Origin: Cordilura impudica
Taxonomy: Eukaryota > Arthropoda > Insecta > Diptera > Scathophagidae
NCBI GenBank assembly: GCA_963682025.1
Contig: OY821517.1
Coordinates: 100,388,107 to 100,452,106 of the forward strand
Direction of reading: 5' to 3'
DNA length: 64,000 bases
Under the pieces are notes generated by a model. It saw only the letters and a program-made list of their open reading frames with translations. It ran no database searches and was not told where the DNA came from. A program made the position numbers and the translations under genes. Shown here piece after piece: positions 1 to 11,485 of the stretch (the stretch's first letter is position 1; every line of letters begins with the position of its first letter).

Positions 1-73
1 TTTTTTCTAATTATTACAAACGGAATGACAAACTTATATATACCCTCTGCACACTGGAGTGGAGGGTATAAAA
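1..73 (-). repeat. Family S repeat, 5' end (truncated by window edge)
   Basis: Read on the minus strand this is nearly identical to the first 70 bases or so of the long repeat at 27881-30711. It has the same terminal hairpin (ATACCCTC ... GAGGGTAT) followed by the same AT-rich stretch. The rest of the element lies outside the window to the left. No coding content is visible. Confidence 0.7.
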
Positions 74-164
74 AACCAAATCCCTCTTTACGAAAGGAGT
101 AAATATAATTATTTTTTGGATTTGTTATATATACACACCGGCTCGGTATTAAAATTAATCTAAA

Positions 165-500
165 CCCAACATTACCGAGATCTATATGATAATTTGCATC
201 TTATGACAATTTAAGTCAATCTTATATGGAGAATAGGTCTGAACATGTACCGAATTTCGCCAATTTTATCCTATGGCCAACAGAAAAGCTTATATACCAA
301 ATTTCATCAAAATCTATCTATTACAAGGTTTACATGTACACACAAGTGGACTGACGGACGGACGGACATTGAAATCGGCTCAGAAAGTTATTCTCAGAAA
401 GTAATTCTGAGACAATCGGTATAATAAAAGGTCAAATATTTTTGGTAGTTACAAACATCAGAACAAAGTCATTATACGTCCACATAGTGGTATAGGGTAC
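165..500 (-). repeat. Family R repeat, truncated 5' part
   Basis: On the minus strand this follows the 5' half of the R consensus seen at 18641-19434. The shared blocks are the ACCACTATGTGG-type terminal hairpin near 480-500, the CCGT-rich run (here GGAC repeats near 355-367) and the segment resembling CATGGACACACAGACGG. It is diverged and lacks the 3' half. Short open frames here recur in other R copies and are not genes. Confidence 0.75.
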
Positions 501-591
501 AGAAGTGGGTCTAAATTTATTATATAGCTGGCGGATATGATACTGAGGAGTTTGACACCATTTTACAGTAACAGGAAGAGCGCACTTATAA

Positions 592-1167
592 CTGTGGTCA
601 CAAGCGATTACCGCCTAATTCGACTTAAGAACGATTTGAGTTATGTATGCTATCATATTCTACAAACAACGCTTTATATATACACTTGAAATCCCCATTT
701 CTCTAACACTGTTAAAAGTTATTAATGAAAACATACTGACCTAAGTCCTAATGAAGCCCAGTTACATTTGCTAGCAGCTTCCAGCGCAATTTCTAGGCAA
801 CTTTATTTCTCAACTTAACCAATTCACAAACCAACACTTTTTTGGTTTATTATTATTGTGAATGAAGATAACAAACTCATTAACAAACGGATTAACAAAT
901 TTAACAAAACACACATAGCATACGTATAATTTTATGTACGTGTTAGTAGCAACTTTAAATGCAATTTACTCAAAATAAAGGAAAATTTTTAAATATCTGT
1001 AAGTCTGATGAATAGCTAAAAGAAATATCTTTCAAATAATATACGTTTGGTCAAACTCGGGATAAAACGGTAGAGCAAAACAGCGATCACAAGAAATCGC
1101 CTAGCCTATTAATATTATAGATATAATAAGTTTTTTTTTCTCGAAAGCATAATGTTTGTGACCACAG
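592..1167. mobile_element. Family Y inverted-repeat element (MITE), interrupted
   Basis: The ends are inverted copies of CTGTGGTCACAAGC (592 rightward and 1167 leftward). Sequence inside the left end matches the other Y copies at 25764-26177 and 46168-46410. The copy is split at 770/1122 by a short Helitron. No coding capacity is seen, so it must depend on a transposase supplied in trans. The superfamily is not assigned. The other two copies are flanked by AAAT direct repeats, but this one is not. Confidence 0.7.
771..1121 (-). mobile_element. Short non-autonomous Helitron, family X (copy 1)
   Basis: On the minus strand it begins with TC (1121-1120) and ends with CTAG (774-771). Two further copies lie at 5715-6061 and 25398-25750. 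A Helitron transposes by rolling circle, makes no target duplication and inserts between A and T. Comparison with the uninterrupted Y copy at 46168-46410 shows a clean insertion without duplication. A GC-rich imperfect hairpin lies about 13 bases before the CTAG in the other copies but is mostly lost here. Confidence 0.65.
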
Positions 1168-1194
1168 CCCAGATATACTTATTAAATAACGTTC

Positions 1195-3986
1195 CACAGT
1201 GGCTGAAAATCGTTTTTCATTGGCCAAAACTCTGTAACTTTTGAACCGATCAAAATATTTAAGTAATTTTTTTTTAATAATGGGATTTTTTTATTTTTAC
1301 ACTCAAAAAAATTTTTACACTAAAAAAAATAGTAAAATCAACTGGAGATTTCGCTATTATTACTGAAAAATTTAAAATTTTTTGTTGTCAAATTTGCAAA
1401 TTTGTTTACACTCAAAGAATATTTACACTTAAAAAAAATCGTTAATAATATTATCTAAAAATCTTGCTATTGCTACAGAAAAATTTATTATTTTTTACTG
1501 TCAAATTGGATAATTTTAAAAAACATTTTAAAAATAAAAACTGCAAGAGATTTTAATTGCATTTGTAACAATGGTAGGTTCAGTTTATTATTATTTTTTT
1601 ACTAATACTATGTTTTTCTTACTTAAATTACAATGAAAGGCAATTATAATTATTCATTTGACTCAAATATTGATTGCAAATATTCCATATTTTGTTCCGT
1701 GTTATTTCTGTTCTTTAGTAGTTTTGTGACTTCTTCATCTAAATCCCGATGTTCAACTTTCCGTTGATTTCTCTATGAAATCTGTAGTCCTTATTCCTTT
1801 TTTCCTGAGCCTCCTCTGATAGATCTCCAAGTGGCACCAAATGATATTTAATGACATCTTCTCCATGATAAAGCATGTTGTGAACTGTTGCAGACATATT
1901 TCTCCATGGGTAGTCGGTTGTATATATTTTTGCAGTTTCCTTAGCATAATCTCCAAATTTTCTAGAGTCAATTTCTTCATTGCACGCAAGTACTTCTAGG
2001 ATTATTTTAAATCCGAAAATAAGGTCTAAATCCACTCCTGTTATTTCAGATGCTGTTTCTGGATTTAAAAAGAATCTTCTTGCGGTAATACCATCATTTG
2101 TATTGCCTGACCCTTGTTTTGGCTGATCTATAATCAATCCAAATTTGCGATATTCATCTTGAACATGTTTCTTTTTTGAACTTATTAACTCTTTGTTGGT
2201 TTCGTTGTTTCGTATTGAAATCCAAATCATAACTGATTTTTAGTATGTGTTCCATAAGTCGTATTCTTGTGTGTAGTGGTGATAATCCAAATTCATATGC
2301 ATCGGTATTATCTAATGATTTTGTCGGGACTTGGTTTTATTGGCTTGATGCTGCTTGGCATATAATGCAGCTGGATGCAGCCTTCATGTTAGTCAAAGCC
2401 TGCCCTACTTTTCCATCTATCATTGTCACCACTAATTGGAAGCTTACTTCAATTTGCTGCCCATCTAACTGTAATTGTAATGGCTGTAGTGTTGCAATTC
2501 GGGCCTTGATATCACTAACTTCTTTGTTACTGGCATCATGAGTTTCTTTTTTGAATTCAAATTTAATTGGCCTGCAGTATTTCGTAGAAGATGGTGTCTC
2601 ATTTTTCCAAATATCCATTGTTTGCGTTGTACTAGTCGAAGGCTCTGAATCTTCCAAAATCTTTTTCAATCGCAATGGTGCAAATGCTACCATGAACATA
2701 TCTGAGTCCAAAATATTTTCACATACTACATGTTTGTATTGTTTCTGTCCCGAAGAACCATCACATCCCCATTTACAAAAAAGAATTAACTTTGTGTTTC
2801 CATATTTCTTTAACTCATTTCCTTTTATTGATTGAAGCAAGCGTTCGGCTGTGTGATCAAGTAGAGATTGTAGTTGTACCTCTACCGAAATTGGTGTGAT
2901 TGTAGTAGTGTCCTTTGATGGCAAACAGTCCATTTTAGCAGCGGTTGTGTGATGATATGCTGGATACATATTTGAGACTTTTCCAATCGCACGCAATCTG
3001 AGCTGAATATATTGCTGTTTGGTTAATTTCAAATCCAGAAATAATGCTAATGCCTCCTCATTTTTGAATTGTTTTGCATCGCAATTGAGTTTGTATTGAA
3101 ATGTCGCTTTCTTACAAGCCTAAGAAAATAGCATTATTGAATTACTACTTAAACTAATGTATAAAAAACCCACTATACAAATGAATTACCTGTGTGTGTT
3201 TTCTTTACTACTTGCACTAGCATTGTTAGATAAAATAAAAAGGTATAAAAAGGTATGATAATAAAAAAAAACCCAGGTTACTAATGAATTACATCCTCTG
3301 TGTATTGACATTCTTACTTACAAATATATTATAGTAATAGAACAAATAATGACTATTATAATCTATAAAATAGCTAAAGCACAAATTTAATACACCATTG
3401 TATACGAGTACTTATAGGGCTGTTTAAATTATCGTAATTGGATTTTTTTAGAATAATTTCATTAAAATGAAAAAAGTGTTCTACCCACGGGTCGTCACGG
3501 GTGCAAAAGTATATATAGAGTTAAAGAAGACACTTTCACCTTTCCCCTGGTGGTATACGTTTCTTGTTCCCTTTTGTTCAATAGAAGTTCAATTCCATTA
3601 AATTTGAAATTTCAGAAAAATATAGTAGATTCATAAATATTTCATAACACCCCTAATATTAAATGGTAGAGCTGTGACCACTTACAACAACTAAAGACTA
3701 TAATCCTACCAACATTAGAAAAAAGACCGCAGGTCATTATCGCTGATAGCTTGCGAGGCGTAACCATTTATTTTTGATAAAAAACAAAAAAAAATCAGCT
3801 TTTTCTGAAATTAAAAAAACAGTTGAGTTTTACAACATACCACGCCCACAATTAGCAATAGTTTAACCTAATTTTTTGGCTACCTTAATCTGGATATATT
3901 AGCTATAAAAAGGCGTTAAAATTTTAAAAATCGGCGACAAAAAAATTAGACTTTTGGCCAATGAAATAAAAATTTCAGCCACAGTT
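1195..3986 (-). mobile_element. Transib transposon, copy 1 (full-length ends, internally deleted)
   Basis: The element is bounded by inverted ends CACAGTGGCTGAAA (1195-1208) and TTTCAGCCACAGTT (3973-3986) and flanked by an exact 5-bp duplication CGTTC (1190-1194 and 3987-3991). Five-bp duplications and ends beginning CAC..TG are hallmarks of Transib, the superfamily from which RAG1 is thought to derive. The left heptamer CACAGTG equals the consensus V(D)J recombination-signal heptamer. Relative to copy 2 (36535-40296, opposite orientation) it has lost about 400 bp near 3085 and about 85 bp near 1770. The region between about 3110 and 3986 is leader sequence shared with copy 2. Confidence 0.88.
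1720..3105 (-). pseudogene. Transib transposase pseudogene (RAG1-related)
   Basis: Transib transposases are DDE enzymes that cut DNA by a hairpin mechanism like RAG1. Two open stretches remain: 3032-2337 (231 codons) and 2230-1739 (163 codons). In the first, residue D91 lies in KWGCDGSSG and D206 in TMIDGKVG, the two expected aspartates, followed by a CxxC pair (222/225). In the second, LSEEAQEKRN (residues 137-146) carries the expected catalytic glutamate. An in-frame TAA (2337-2339) separates the stretches; the same stop is present in copy 2. The N-terminal domain is removed by a deletion near 3085, and a second deletion truncates the C-terminus. The product cannot be a working enzyme. The family assignment rests on motif recall, without a database search. 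Confidence 0.82.
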
Positions 3987-3991
3987 CGTTC

Positions 3992-5714
3992 GTTGGTAAA
4001 GTAATACGAAAACCAAATTATTAATAACTAAAGTTTAACAACTGTAATTTCGATTGTATCAACAGAAAATAAGAAGCAGCTAACCGTTTGATATTGTGAT
4101 CAAACATTTACTGTTAAGACAACAGAATTGTTATTGTAATGAACCCGAAATTCATCAATTAAATTTATCGCAATTTTGTTGGCAATAAATTCGTTCTCTA
4201 TGAGTAAGGACAAAAAAATTGGACAATTTTAAACAACAATGAAGAAAATGCATTTTTGATTAAACATTTGTTTATTTGTTGTAACAAAATAGGACAAAAT
4301 AACTCAATAATATTAAAATATATTTAATTTTAAGTCACTAATAAATACTAAATTTAAGAGATGAAGTTCTATTTCGAACTTCGCAAAATGCTTTGTGAAG
4401 TCTGAGATTGACTCATGATTGTGATAATTAAGTACGAACAATAAAATTACAAGAACAAGCAATATTAAATCCAGTTTCCAAAAAAAATATATATAAATAA
4501 AGAGTCATTGTTGTATGCAAGTGCATAAAGTGTTTGTTTTCTGTATTTGCTAAATGAATTTTCATTAAGATAAAAATTTCGGCTTTCAAAGCGATGTTGT
4601 TTCTAAGTATGTGTTGCTGATGCTGTTAGGTGTTATTAGTATTTGAATTAACAAATTTAGTAAAGTCTAAAATCAAATACTGCTATAATAAAGTTTATAA
4701 CAACGTTGAGAACAAAAATTAAGAACTTTTATATTTTAAAGCAGTTTCATTGTTAACATTTTGAAGTAATTACTTAATTCTAAACCAACCGGTTGACCTT
4801 CAGTTTTATTAGAAACTAACCCAAATAAATACAACATAAAAAAATACCATAATAATTATGTCTTGTATTTTTTTTTTTTTTTTTTTTTTGTTAGATCATC
4901 ATCATTAAATCCAAAATTATTGAAAAAAAAAACTAAATAACAAATAAGTATAAGAAAACAAACAAATCAACACTTTCAATTCTGTAGAATAGATTGTTGT
5001 TGATTAAAAAAAAAAGAAACATTTAAGATCAAGTTTTTATTTAAATTCTTATTTTTCATTACGTTTTAAACTTCGAATTTAAATTTTATTCTTCTATTCA
5101 ACTATTAATATTGTTGTTCTTGTAGTTCGCCTTGGTCCCTTTAATGTTACTGCAATCAATGTAATAACCAGAATTTTTTTCACTCTCCACCACAAGAGCT
5201 GACGGTTTATGTAGGCTTTTCATTCCGTTCACAGCATTATTACTTTGAGTATATGCTTCATCTATCATATTGCGTTGAACATAATATCAACCTGAATTAG
5301 TGGCGCAGCAAGATTGTGTGCTATGGGTTGCTGAATGGTCAGAACATATAGACATATTGCTTAGACTTTTCAACAAGTTGCCCTAAACTTTTAGACCTAA
5401 TGTTGACTTCGAAAGGGTTTTTCAAGTCAAAATTCCCTCCAGGCATTGCTTCTACTTGTGTTTAAAAACTACAAAGAGAAGAATTATCGTGCACTATCTC
5501 CGAATAGGAAAAATTATTGCGAGACGACCACAATCTGACTACAACTTAAACCTTCTAAATCACTCCTCAGTATGAAAAGAAGCAGCGATGCCAAGTTTTC
5601 CAAGAAAAAAGTGCAAAAAGATACCTCAAATATCATTAAAAAGCTCCAAAAAAGTGTATTATTATTAATTTAAAAAAAACACTTATATGTTATTTGTACA
5701 TCTAATTAATATAA
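3992..5714. other. AT-rich stretch without recognised gene
   Basis: The sequence is mostly A+T, with a T run of about 22 bases near 4868-4890 and scattered A-rich runs. A slightly more balanced patch lies at 5130-5640; I could not match it to a known protein in any frame. Nothing else is supported. Confidence 0.6.
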
Positions 5715-6061
5715 TGTATAATATTAATAGGGTAGGTGATTTGTTGTGACCGATGTTTTGTTCTACCATTTTATCCCGATTTTGCTCAAACTTATATTAT
5801 TTGAAAGGAATTTCTTTTTAGCCGTTTTGCAGATTCACAGATAATTTTTTTCCTTTATTTTGAGTAAATTGCATTTAAAGTTGCTACTAACACATACATA
5901 AAATTATAAAAAAAAAAATTGGTTAATGTGTTCGTTAATGAGTTTGTTATCTTCATTCACAATTATAATAAACCAAAAAGTGTTGGTTTGCGAATTGGCT
6001 AAGTTGAGAAATAAAGTTGCCTAGAAATTGCACTCAAATTTCGAGCGCTGGCATCTGCTAA
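5715..6061 (+). mobile_element. Helitron family X unit (copy 2)
   Basis: It closely matches 25398-25750 and the reverse of 771-1121. The 5' end reads TGTATAATATTAATAGG (TC changed to TG) and the 3' end is CTAA followed by T. A hairpin GCACTC/GAGCGC sits about 13 bases before the 3' end. It is non-coding. Confidence 0.65.
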
Positions 6062-6186
6062 TAAAGATGTAATGTGTATTTGTTTGTTTGTTTATTTGTG
6101 GGACGTAATCTCCGTAATTAATAGATCTTCCTAAAATTTTTTCGGGGTCTTATATGATATGAGAAGTGGTATAGGCTATAACTTTT

Positions 6187-6755
6187 TTGATATTTTTGGT
6201 GGGCATAGCACCTCCCATGCAAAGTAATTTTTTAATATCATATATATTGAATACTATGATAGGGAGAGCTTTGCAAATTTGTGTGATGTCATCTATTATT
6301 AATGTTAGTAGCTATGCCGGAAATGGGCGGGATCGGATAAGTAGGTGTGGTACCTCCCATACAAGGTAATTACTCAATACCATATACCTCGAGTACTATG
6401 ACAAAGGGAACTTTGCAAATTTGTCTTATGTCAGCAATTATTTAGTCAGACAAAAAAATGGCGGCATCGGACAAAGGGGCGTGGAACCCCAATACAAAGT
6501 ATATAGTATATATTGAATGTCATATATCTGGAGTCCTGTAATAAAGAGAGCCTTAGGACTTTGCGTGAGCCTTTTCATTACGATGCGGGGCGGACCATAC
6601 AAAGTAAATGTTTAGGGTCATAAATCTAGAGTGCTATTATAATAAAAGCCTTAGGACTTTGTGTGAGTTCATATCTTATCAATGTTAGTACTAGAAAAAG
6701 GAATAGTTGGGATTAGATCAGTGGGAGTTGCACCCCCACACAAAGAAAATATTTA
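6187..6755 (+). repeat. Imperfect tandem repeat, ~150-bp unit
   Basis: About four degenerate units recur. Each contains ACCTCCCATACAAAG, then ATATACCTCGAGTACTATGA or similar, then GCTTTGCAAATTTGTGTGA, then AATGGGCGGGATCGG or similar. The array resumes at about 7366-7580 after an inserted MITE, and related units occur at 26190-26500. It lies inside the 3' part of the composite Helitron. Small open frames here are by-products of the repeat. Confidence 0.7.
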
Positions 6756-6762
6756 GGCCCTT

Positions 6763-7367
6763 ATTATGAGTTGCATTCGATATTCGATCTTCGCTGGCTA
6801 TCGAACATCGACTATCGAATGTCAAATTCGTATTATGAGCTGGCAGCACCGTCGAAAATTTCGTTGTACAACGAATTTTCAATCGAACACAATTTTACTT
6901 TCGATGCTGGATGGCAGTTTGTAAAACTTATTGAAACTATAAGTTGTAAATTATTTTAATTTCATGAGATTGATCTGCCTTGTGTGCATTGCCGCAGCAG
7001 TTCATCTGTAGTAGACTCCTTGCAGTCGAAAATTTGCTATAAATCTGTAAACAAATAGTACCCTTGTTAAAAATCCATTTCCAAAATAATGGAATCATAT
7101 CTCATGACGAAGCATTCATCTTCATCAGACGATCATAGAACCATAATTCCGTGTTAATAAGTAATTATTTTTTTTCTTTAACAAATTTGTAAACAAACAA
7201 GGTTTATTTAAAGTGCCAGCTGATATATATGTACTATTGTGAATAATCCAATTGAGCAAAGTTCACAATAGCGCTATTTTATCGAATGTGCGCCATAATA
7301 CCAAATGAAAATTTGTTCGATCATTAATTCGACCACAATCGAAAACCGAAAGTTGCTTATAATAGGC
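6763..7367. mobile_element. MITE inserted in the tandem array
   Basis: The ends are imperfect inverted repeats (ATTATGAGTTGCATTCGAT at the left, ATTATAAGCAACTTTCGGT reading inward from the right). Flanks AGGCCCTT and AGGCACCTT look like an 8-bp target duplication with one later base change, which would fit a hAT-type element. Subterminal ATTCGA words recur. A short open frame at 6771-6959 shows no recognisable domain. Confidence 0.5.
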
Positions 7368-7574
7368 ACCTTAATGTCATATATGTGGCGTACTGAAGTT
7401 CCAAATCTTCGTGTAAGTTCATAAGTTATTAATGTGAGTAGTTGAGCAAAAATGGGCGGGATCGTACCTATATGAAAAATATGAAGTACTATCAAAATGG
7501 CAGTCTTGAAACTTTTGACAAGTACATTAATTAATTGGTAATAACCAATGTGGTAGTAGTGGAAAATATGGGCG

Positions 7575-8045
7575 GAATAACCAAAATCAAAAATCGCCAG
7601 AACCGAAAATAGCGAGTAGCAAAAATCGCCGAAAATAAAAATCACCAAACACAATTATCGCCAAAACCGAAATTCGCGAATAACAAAAATCGTCTAAATC
7701 AAAAATAACCAAAATAAAAAATCGTTAAAAACCAACAATGGCTAAGCCAAAAATCGCCAATTTCAAAAATCGCCTAAATCAAAAATAGCAAAAAACAAAA
7801 ATCGCCAAAGTGAAAAATCAGCAAGACCGAAAAGCGTGATATAAAATCGCCAAAATCAAAAATCGTCTAATCAAAAATTTCCAAAATCGAAAATCGCAAA
7901 AAAAACCAAGATCAAGAATAACAATCGCCAAACAAAAATCAAAAATCTCAAAAAAGAATAATCGCCAAAGTCAAAAATCGCCAAAAAAAAAAAAAAATAG
8001 AAAATCGCCAAAATCTAAAATCGACAAATCAAAAATCCACAAAAT
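7575..8045. repeat. Minisatellite, ~14-15 bp unit
   Basis: About 30 degenerate units of the form CAAAAATCGCCAAAA run through this stretch, with AATCG and CGCC as the best conserved words. Several units have been altered to CGTC, CGAC or CAAC. It is non-coding and lies inside the composite Helitron. Confidence 0.75.
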
Positions 8046-8063
8046 TAATAAAATAGTGTTCTA

Positions 8064-9710
8064 AAGGTACGGTCACATTAGGCAAATATTTGACAAAAAA
8101 CGCCAAATATTTGTTTGCCTCAGTCTGACCACAAAATATTATTTGCCGTCAAACAACAAAACAGCTGATTTTAGGCAAACAAAATTATTTGCCTGCAAAC
8201 AAATATTTGCCTAATGTGACCACTCACGACCAAATATTTTCCTCAATTTTGGACAAATAATTATTTGACCTTACAAAACATTTGTAAGAGCAAACAGTGG
8301 CAAACAACAGTTGTTTCAGCAGTGATGTCAACTTTTAAAATTTAATTCAGTCATATCTTAAAAAAAAGCTTTTTGTTTTCAAAAGCATTTGTTGTGCAAC
8401 TTGTTAATATTCATTAAAAATTTAAAAGAAACTGTTATCACAAAAAAATCAATTAACCCGTTATGAACCTATTTGGATTTTTTAAAGTTATTTTGGGAAA
8501 ACGTGGCATTATCTCATAAAATGACCTATATAGTGTTTGATTTTACAACTGAATGTATGCTGGATCCACTAGCTTCATTTCAATGTATATTTTGACCTCT
8601 TAACCACTTAAGGATCGGATATATTAGAAATTTTACATTCAACTTTAAGGTTTTTTTTTAAATATGTTGTTATTTCTATTTCTATAGCATAATAAATAAT
8701 GGTATAATTTCAAATATGGTTATGAATGGGTTAATTTCCCTAAAAAAAAAGATACTTGATTTTCTATTGTACTACCTTACAAATGACTATATACATCCTG
8801 TCCTGAAAGGGTTAAGAGGTCAAAGTATACATAGAAATAAATAAAGCTAGTTTTTATTCAGTTTATTCATGATATACATATGTATGTCTACTTACGATAA
8901 AATTCCATATTAAAGAAAAATATCTATTACAATGATACAAAATTTTAAATAGGTTCATAATGGGTTAATGGATTTCAAATTTAAAAATATCGAGTAAAAG
9001 ACACTCAAGTAAGTTTTTAAAATATATATATTGTGCTGAAATACGATACTAAATAACAAAATTATATCCAAGTATATGGCAAAAGTTTCGAAGTCCATAA
9101 CTCGGAAAATAGGCTCGATAGTCGAAAAAAAAATATTTTCCTAGAACCGCAATAAAATGCTTTATAAGTGGTGACAATTTGATACCGATCGGGGCATTGC
9201 CTCTAAACACCACTTAGCCAAATTTATTTTTAACTTTAGCGTATTTATCATTTTAAAAACACAGAATTTGCCACACTGTTACATTACTTAAAATAAACAG
9301 CTGTTTATTTTGTAAACAAAGAAAAAAATAATTATAGTTAAAAATAATATTTGAATATAATATAACAGTAAACTTCCAAAACTAACACCAATGCGCTCCA
9401 CAGCACAAAATAAGAAAACTTTCCTCCTCATGCAACATTTGGAAATTTCTGATCAAATATATTTTTAATTTTCGACAGTTTGATCAAACAATTTTTTTAG
9501 TCAAATATTTGTACAAGTGTGACCGCACGGCAAATATGTTTTCCTTGTTTTTATTTGCCACTATTTGGCAGCTGTTTGATCAAACAAAAAGAGGCAAATA
9601 AATGTGTCTAGTGTGACCACAAAATCAACTCTGTATTTGTTTCACAAAATTTTTGGCAAATACGAGAAAACAAGTTTGCGTCAAATATTTGCCTAATGTG
9701 ACCGTACCTT
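8064..9710. mobile_element. 1.65-kb TIR element with repeated subterminal motifs
   Basis: The ends are inverted repeats of about 30 bp beginning AAGGTACGGTCACATTAGGC (8064 rightward; 9710 leftward). Next to each end are many copies of CAAATATTTG, TTTGCC and GTGTGACC-like words, probably transposase-binding sites. No transposase frame is present, so it is non-autonomous. I find no clear target duplication. A TTAA-flanked MITE is nested inside at 8457-8964. Confidence 0.65.
8457..8964. mobile_element. piggyBac-like MITE
   Basis: It is flanked by TTAA on both sides (8453-8456 and 8965-8968), the characteristic piggyBac target. The ends are inverted: CCCGTTATGAACCTATTT at the left and CCCATTATGAACCTATTT reading inward from the right. 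The arms stay similar for about 165 bp, with inner anchors TTGACCTCTTAACC near 8592 and its complement near 8811. There is no coding sequence. Confidence 0.68.
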
Positions 9711-10098
9711 AAGAAATGTATTCGTTACGATGGATTAAGCGAAGCGCATCAGGTTACAGCTAGTTTGAGATAATTTAGTACTTGATGATACTTTCTATGT
9801 CAATAAAAAATAAATATAGTGTTTGATTGAATATGTTTGAAATGAAATTAATTAATTTTAGAAGAAATATTTAAGGAATTCTATAAATTTCACAACATTA
9901 TGTGAGTTTTATTCTATATTGATGTTCATAAATAATAAAAAGAATTGTTTACCATTAAATAACCACTAATAAATTACAATGAAAATATACAAATTATTTT
10001 AATATTCATATACAGTAGTTTTCCGATCTAACAATCATTCGATTCTGCAAACACCGCATTTAACGAACAGGTCATTTTAGTTTTCACTATGAAATTAT

Positions 10099-10728
10099 AC
10101 CATATACCACTATGTGGTTTGGGTATAATGACTTTGTGCTGCTGTTTGTAACTACCAAAAATATTTCACCTAGACCCATCATTTATTATACCGATCGACT
10201 CAGAATTACTTTCTGAGTCGAATTACTTTCTGAGTCGATTTAGCAATGTCCGTCCGTCCGTCCGTACGTATGTGTTACCATGTAAACCCTGTAATCGAAA
10301 TTAATCGACATAAATTGCCATAAGATCTCAGTCAAATTCAGTTTGTATGTGTTTATTATATTCATTAATCAGTAGTCTAAAAATAACGCCTATAGGACAA
10401 TTCCCATATAGACTTGCTTCCCGATCTTCACTTAAATCTATCAGAAAACAAAAATATTGCAAGACTTTTCTCAAATTTGGTTTGTATATATTTTATCAAA
10501 ATATAAGTGACTTTGCCACAGATGGTCAGGATCAGTCCATTTTTAGACCTAGTCCCCATATAAATATAGCATCATATCTGCAGCCAAAAAAATTAATAAC
10601 AATGATACTCAAATTTGGTTTATGCTTATTTTCTATATCCAATTAGTTGGACCGAAGAGATAGGGTCTCTAAACCATAGTATAGGGTATCGTATAGTCTA
10701 GACCGACTATAATTTTCTTACTTGTTTT
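10099..10728 (+). repeat. Family R repeat
   Basis: It has the standard R layout: 5' hairpin ACCACTATGTGGT, GTATAATGACTTTGTGCTGC, a CCGT run (10249-10263), a GGTCAGGATC block, then 3' GGTATAGGGTATCG, TAGACCGACTATAATTTTC and CTTACTTGTTTT. The middle is shortened by about 150 bp compared with 18641-19434. Confidence 0.85.
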
Positions 10729-10949
10729 CAATATAAATTGTTGTCAGTTGTAAAAAAAACAGGTTGTAATGTCTTGTCATTTGCAACCACTGGCAACATT
10801 TCATATCTTTAAGGAAATTCCCAATATGTTGGTAATTTGTTTTTGATTGACAGTCGGATTTTTTGTTAGTTTATAAGATGGTTTTAGATCCAACTTTGCT
10901 GATATAGAAAATAAACACTGAACAAATTGTTATTTAAAAGTGGGGTGCA

Positions 10950-11475
10950 GATATGATAATGATCATATCTGATTTTATTTTTATATGGGGGTAGGTCAAA
11001 AAATGGACTATAAGTAATAGTAACTTATTTTACCCCGAAATATATAGAGTCAACTTTGAGAAAAATCTATGCAATATTTTGGACTACGCCTTAATGAGTG
11101 AAGTAAATACATATATACCAAACTTGACAGAGATCTATGTGATTTATGTACTTCTTAGGTCAATTTAAGTCGATACCGTAGGTGTCATTTGAAAATGCTT
11201 CGATTTTCACCAATTTCAATACTTTTTATACTTTGGTCGAGAAAAGCAGTTTTTCGGTCGTCCTATGGCCAATATAAACTCATGTACCATATTACATCTA
11301 AATATATTCGTATTTGCGACCTTTAGTTTGATTACAAGATATATGGACGGAGGGGAAGACATCGCAAATCGACCCAGAAAGTGATTCTAAATCGATTGGT
11401 ATAAAAAAGTGGGGTCTAGGTCAAATACTATTGGTTGGTAAAAACATCAAAACGAACTCATTATACCCTGATAAC
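10950..11475 (-). repeat. Family R repeat, diverged, minus strand
   Basis: Matches R on the minus strand from the ATATCTGCA block (near 10960) to the CATTATACCC end at 11458-11468. It is heavily mutated and its CCGT run is nearly lost. It abuts the 3' tail of a LINE copy. Confidence 0.65.
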
Positions 11476-11485
11476 AACATAGAAT

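Larger units (their letters stand above)
5715..9763 (+). mobile_element. Composite Helitron X-Z, locus 1 (with nested insertions)
   Basis: It starts with a family X unit (5715-6061) and continues without a break into family Z, which ends GCGAAGCGCATCAGG...CAGCTAG at 9763, followed by T. The end sequence and the preceding GTTTGTTTGTTT...GGGACGTAATCTC block (near 6078-6115) resemble 3' parts of insect Helitrons. The same X-then-Z order occurs at 25398-26518 with different flanks. Both loci are preceded by A and followed by T, as expected for Helitron targets. Later insertions fill this copy: a MITE (6763-7367), a minisatellite (7575-8045) and a TIR element (8064-9710). No helicase gene remains. 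Confidence 0.62.

Noticed and set aside
2245..2835. Plus-strand open frames opposite the Transib transposase
   Set aside because: They are antisense to a recognised coding region. The motifs are all on the minus strand.
7575..8045. CRISPR-like array of short repeats
   Set aside because: Units of about 14-15 bp are contiguous and degenerate with no unique spacers, and the surroundings are eukaryotic. It is a minisatellite.
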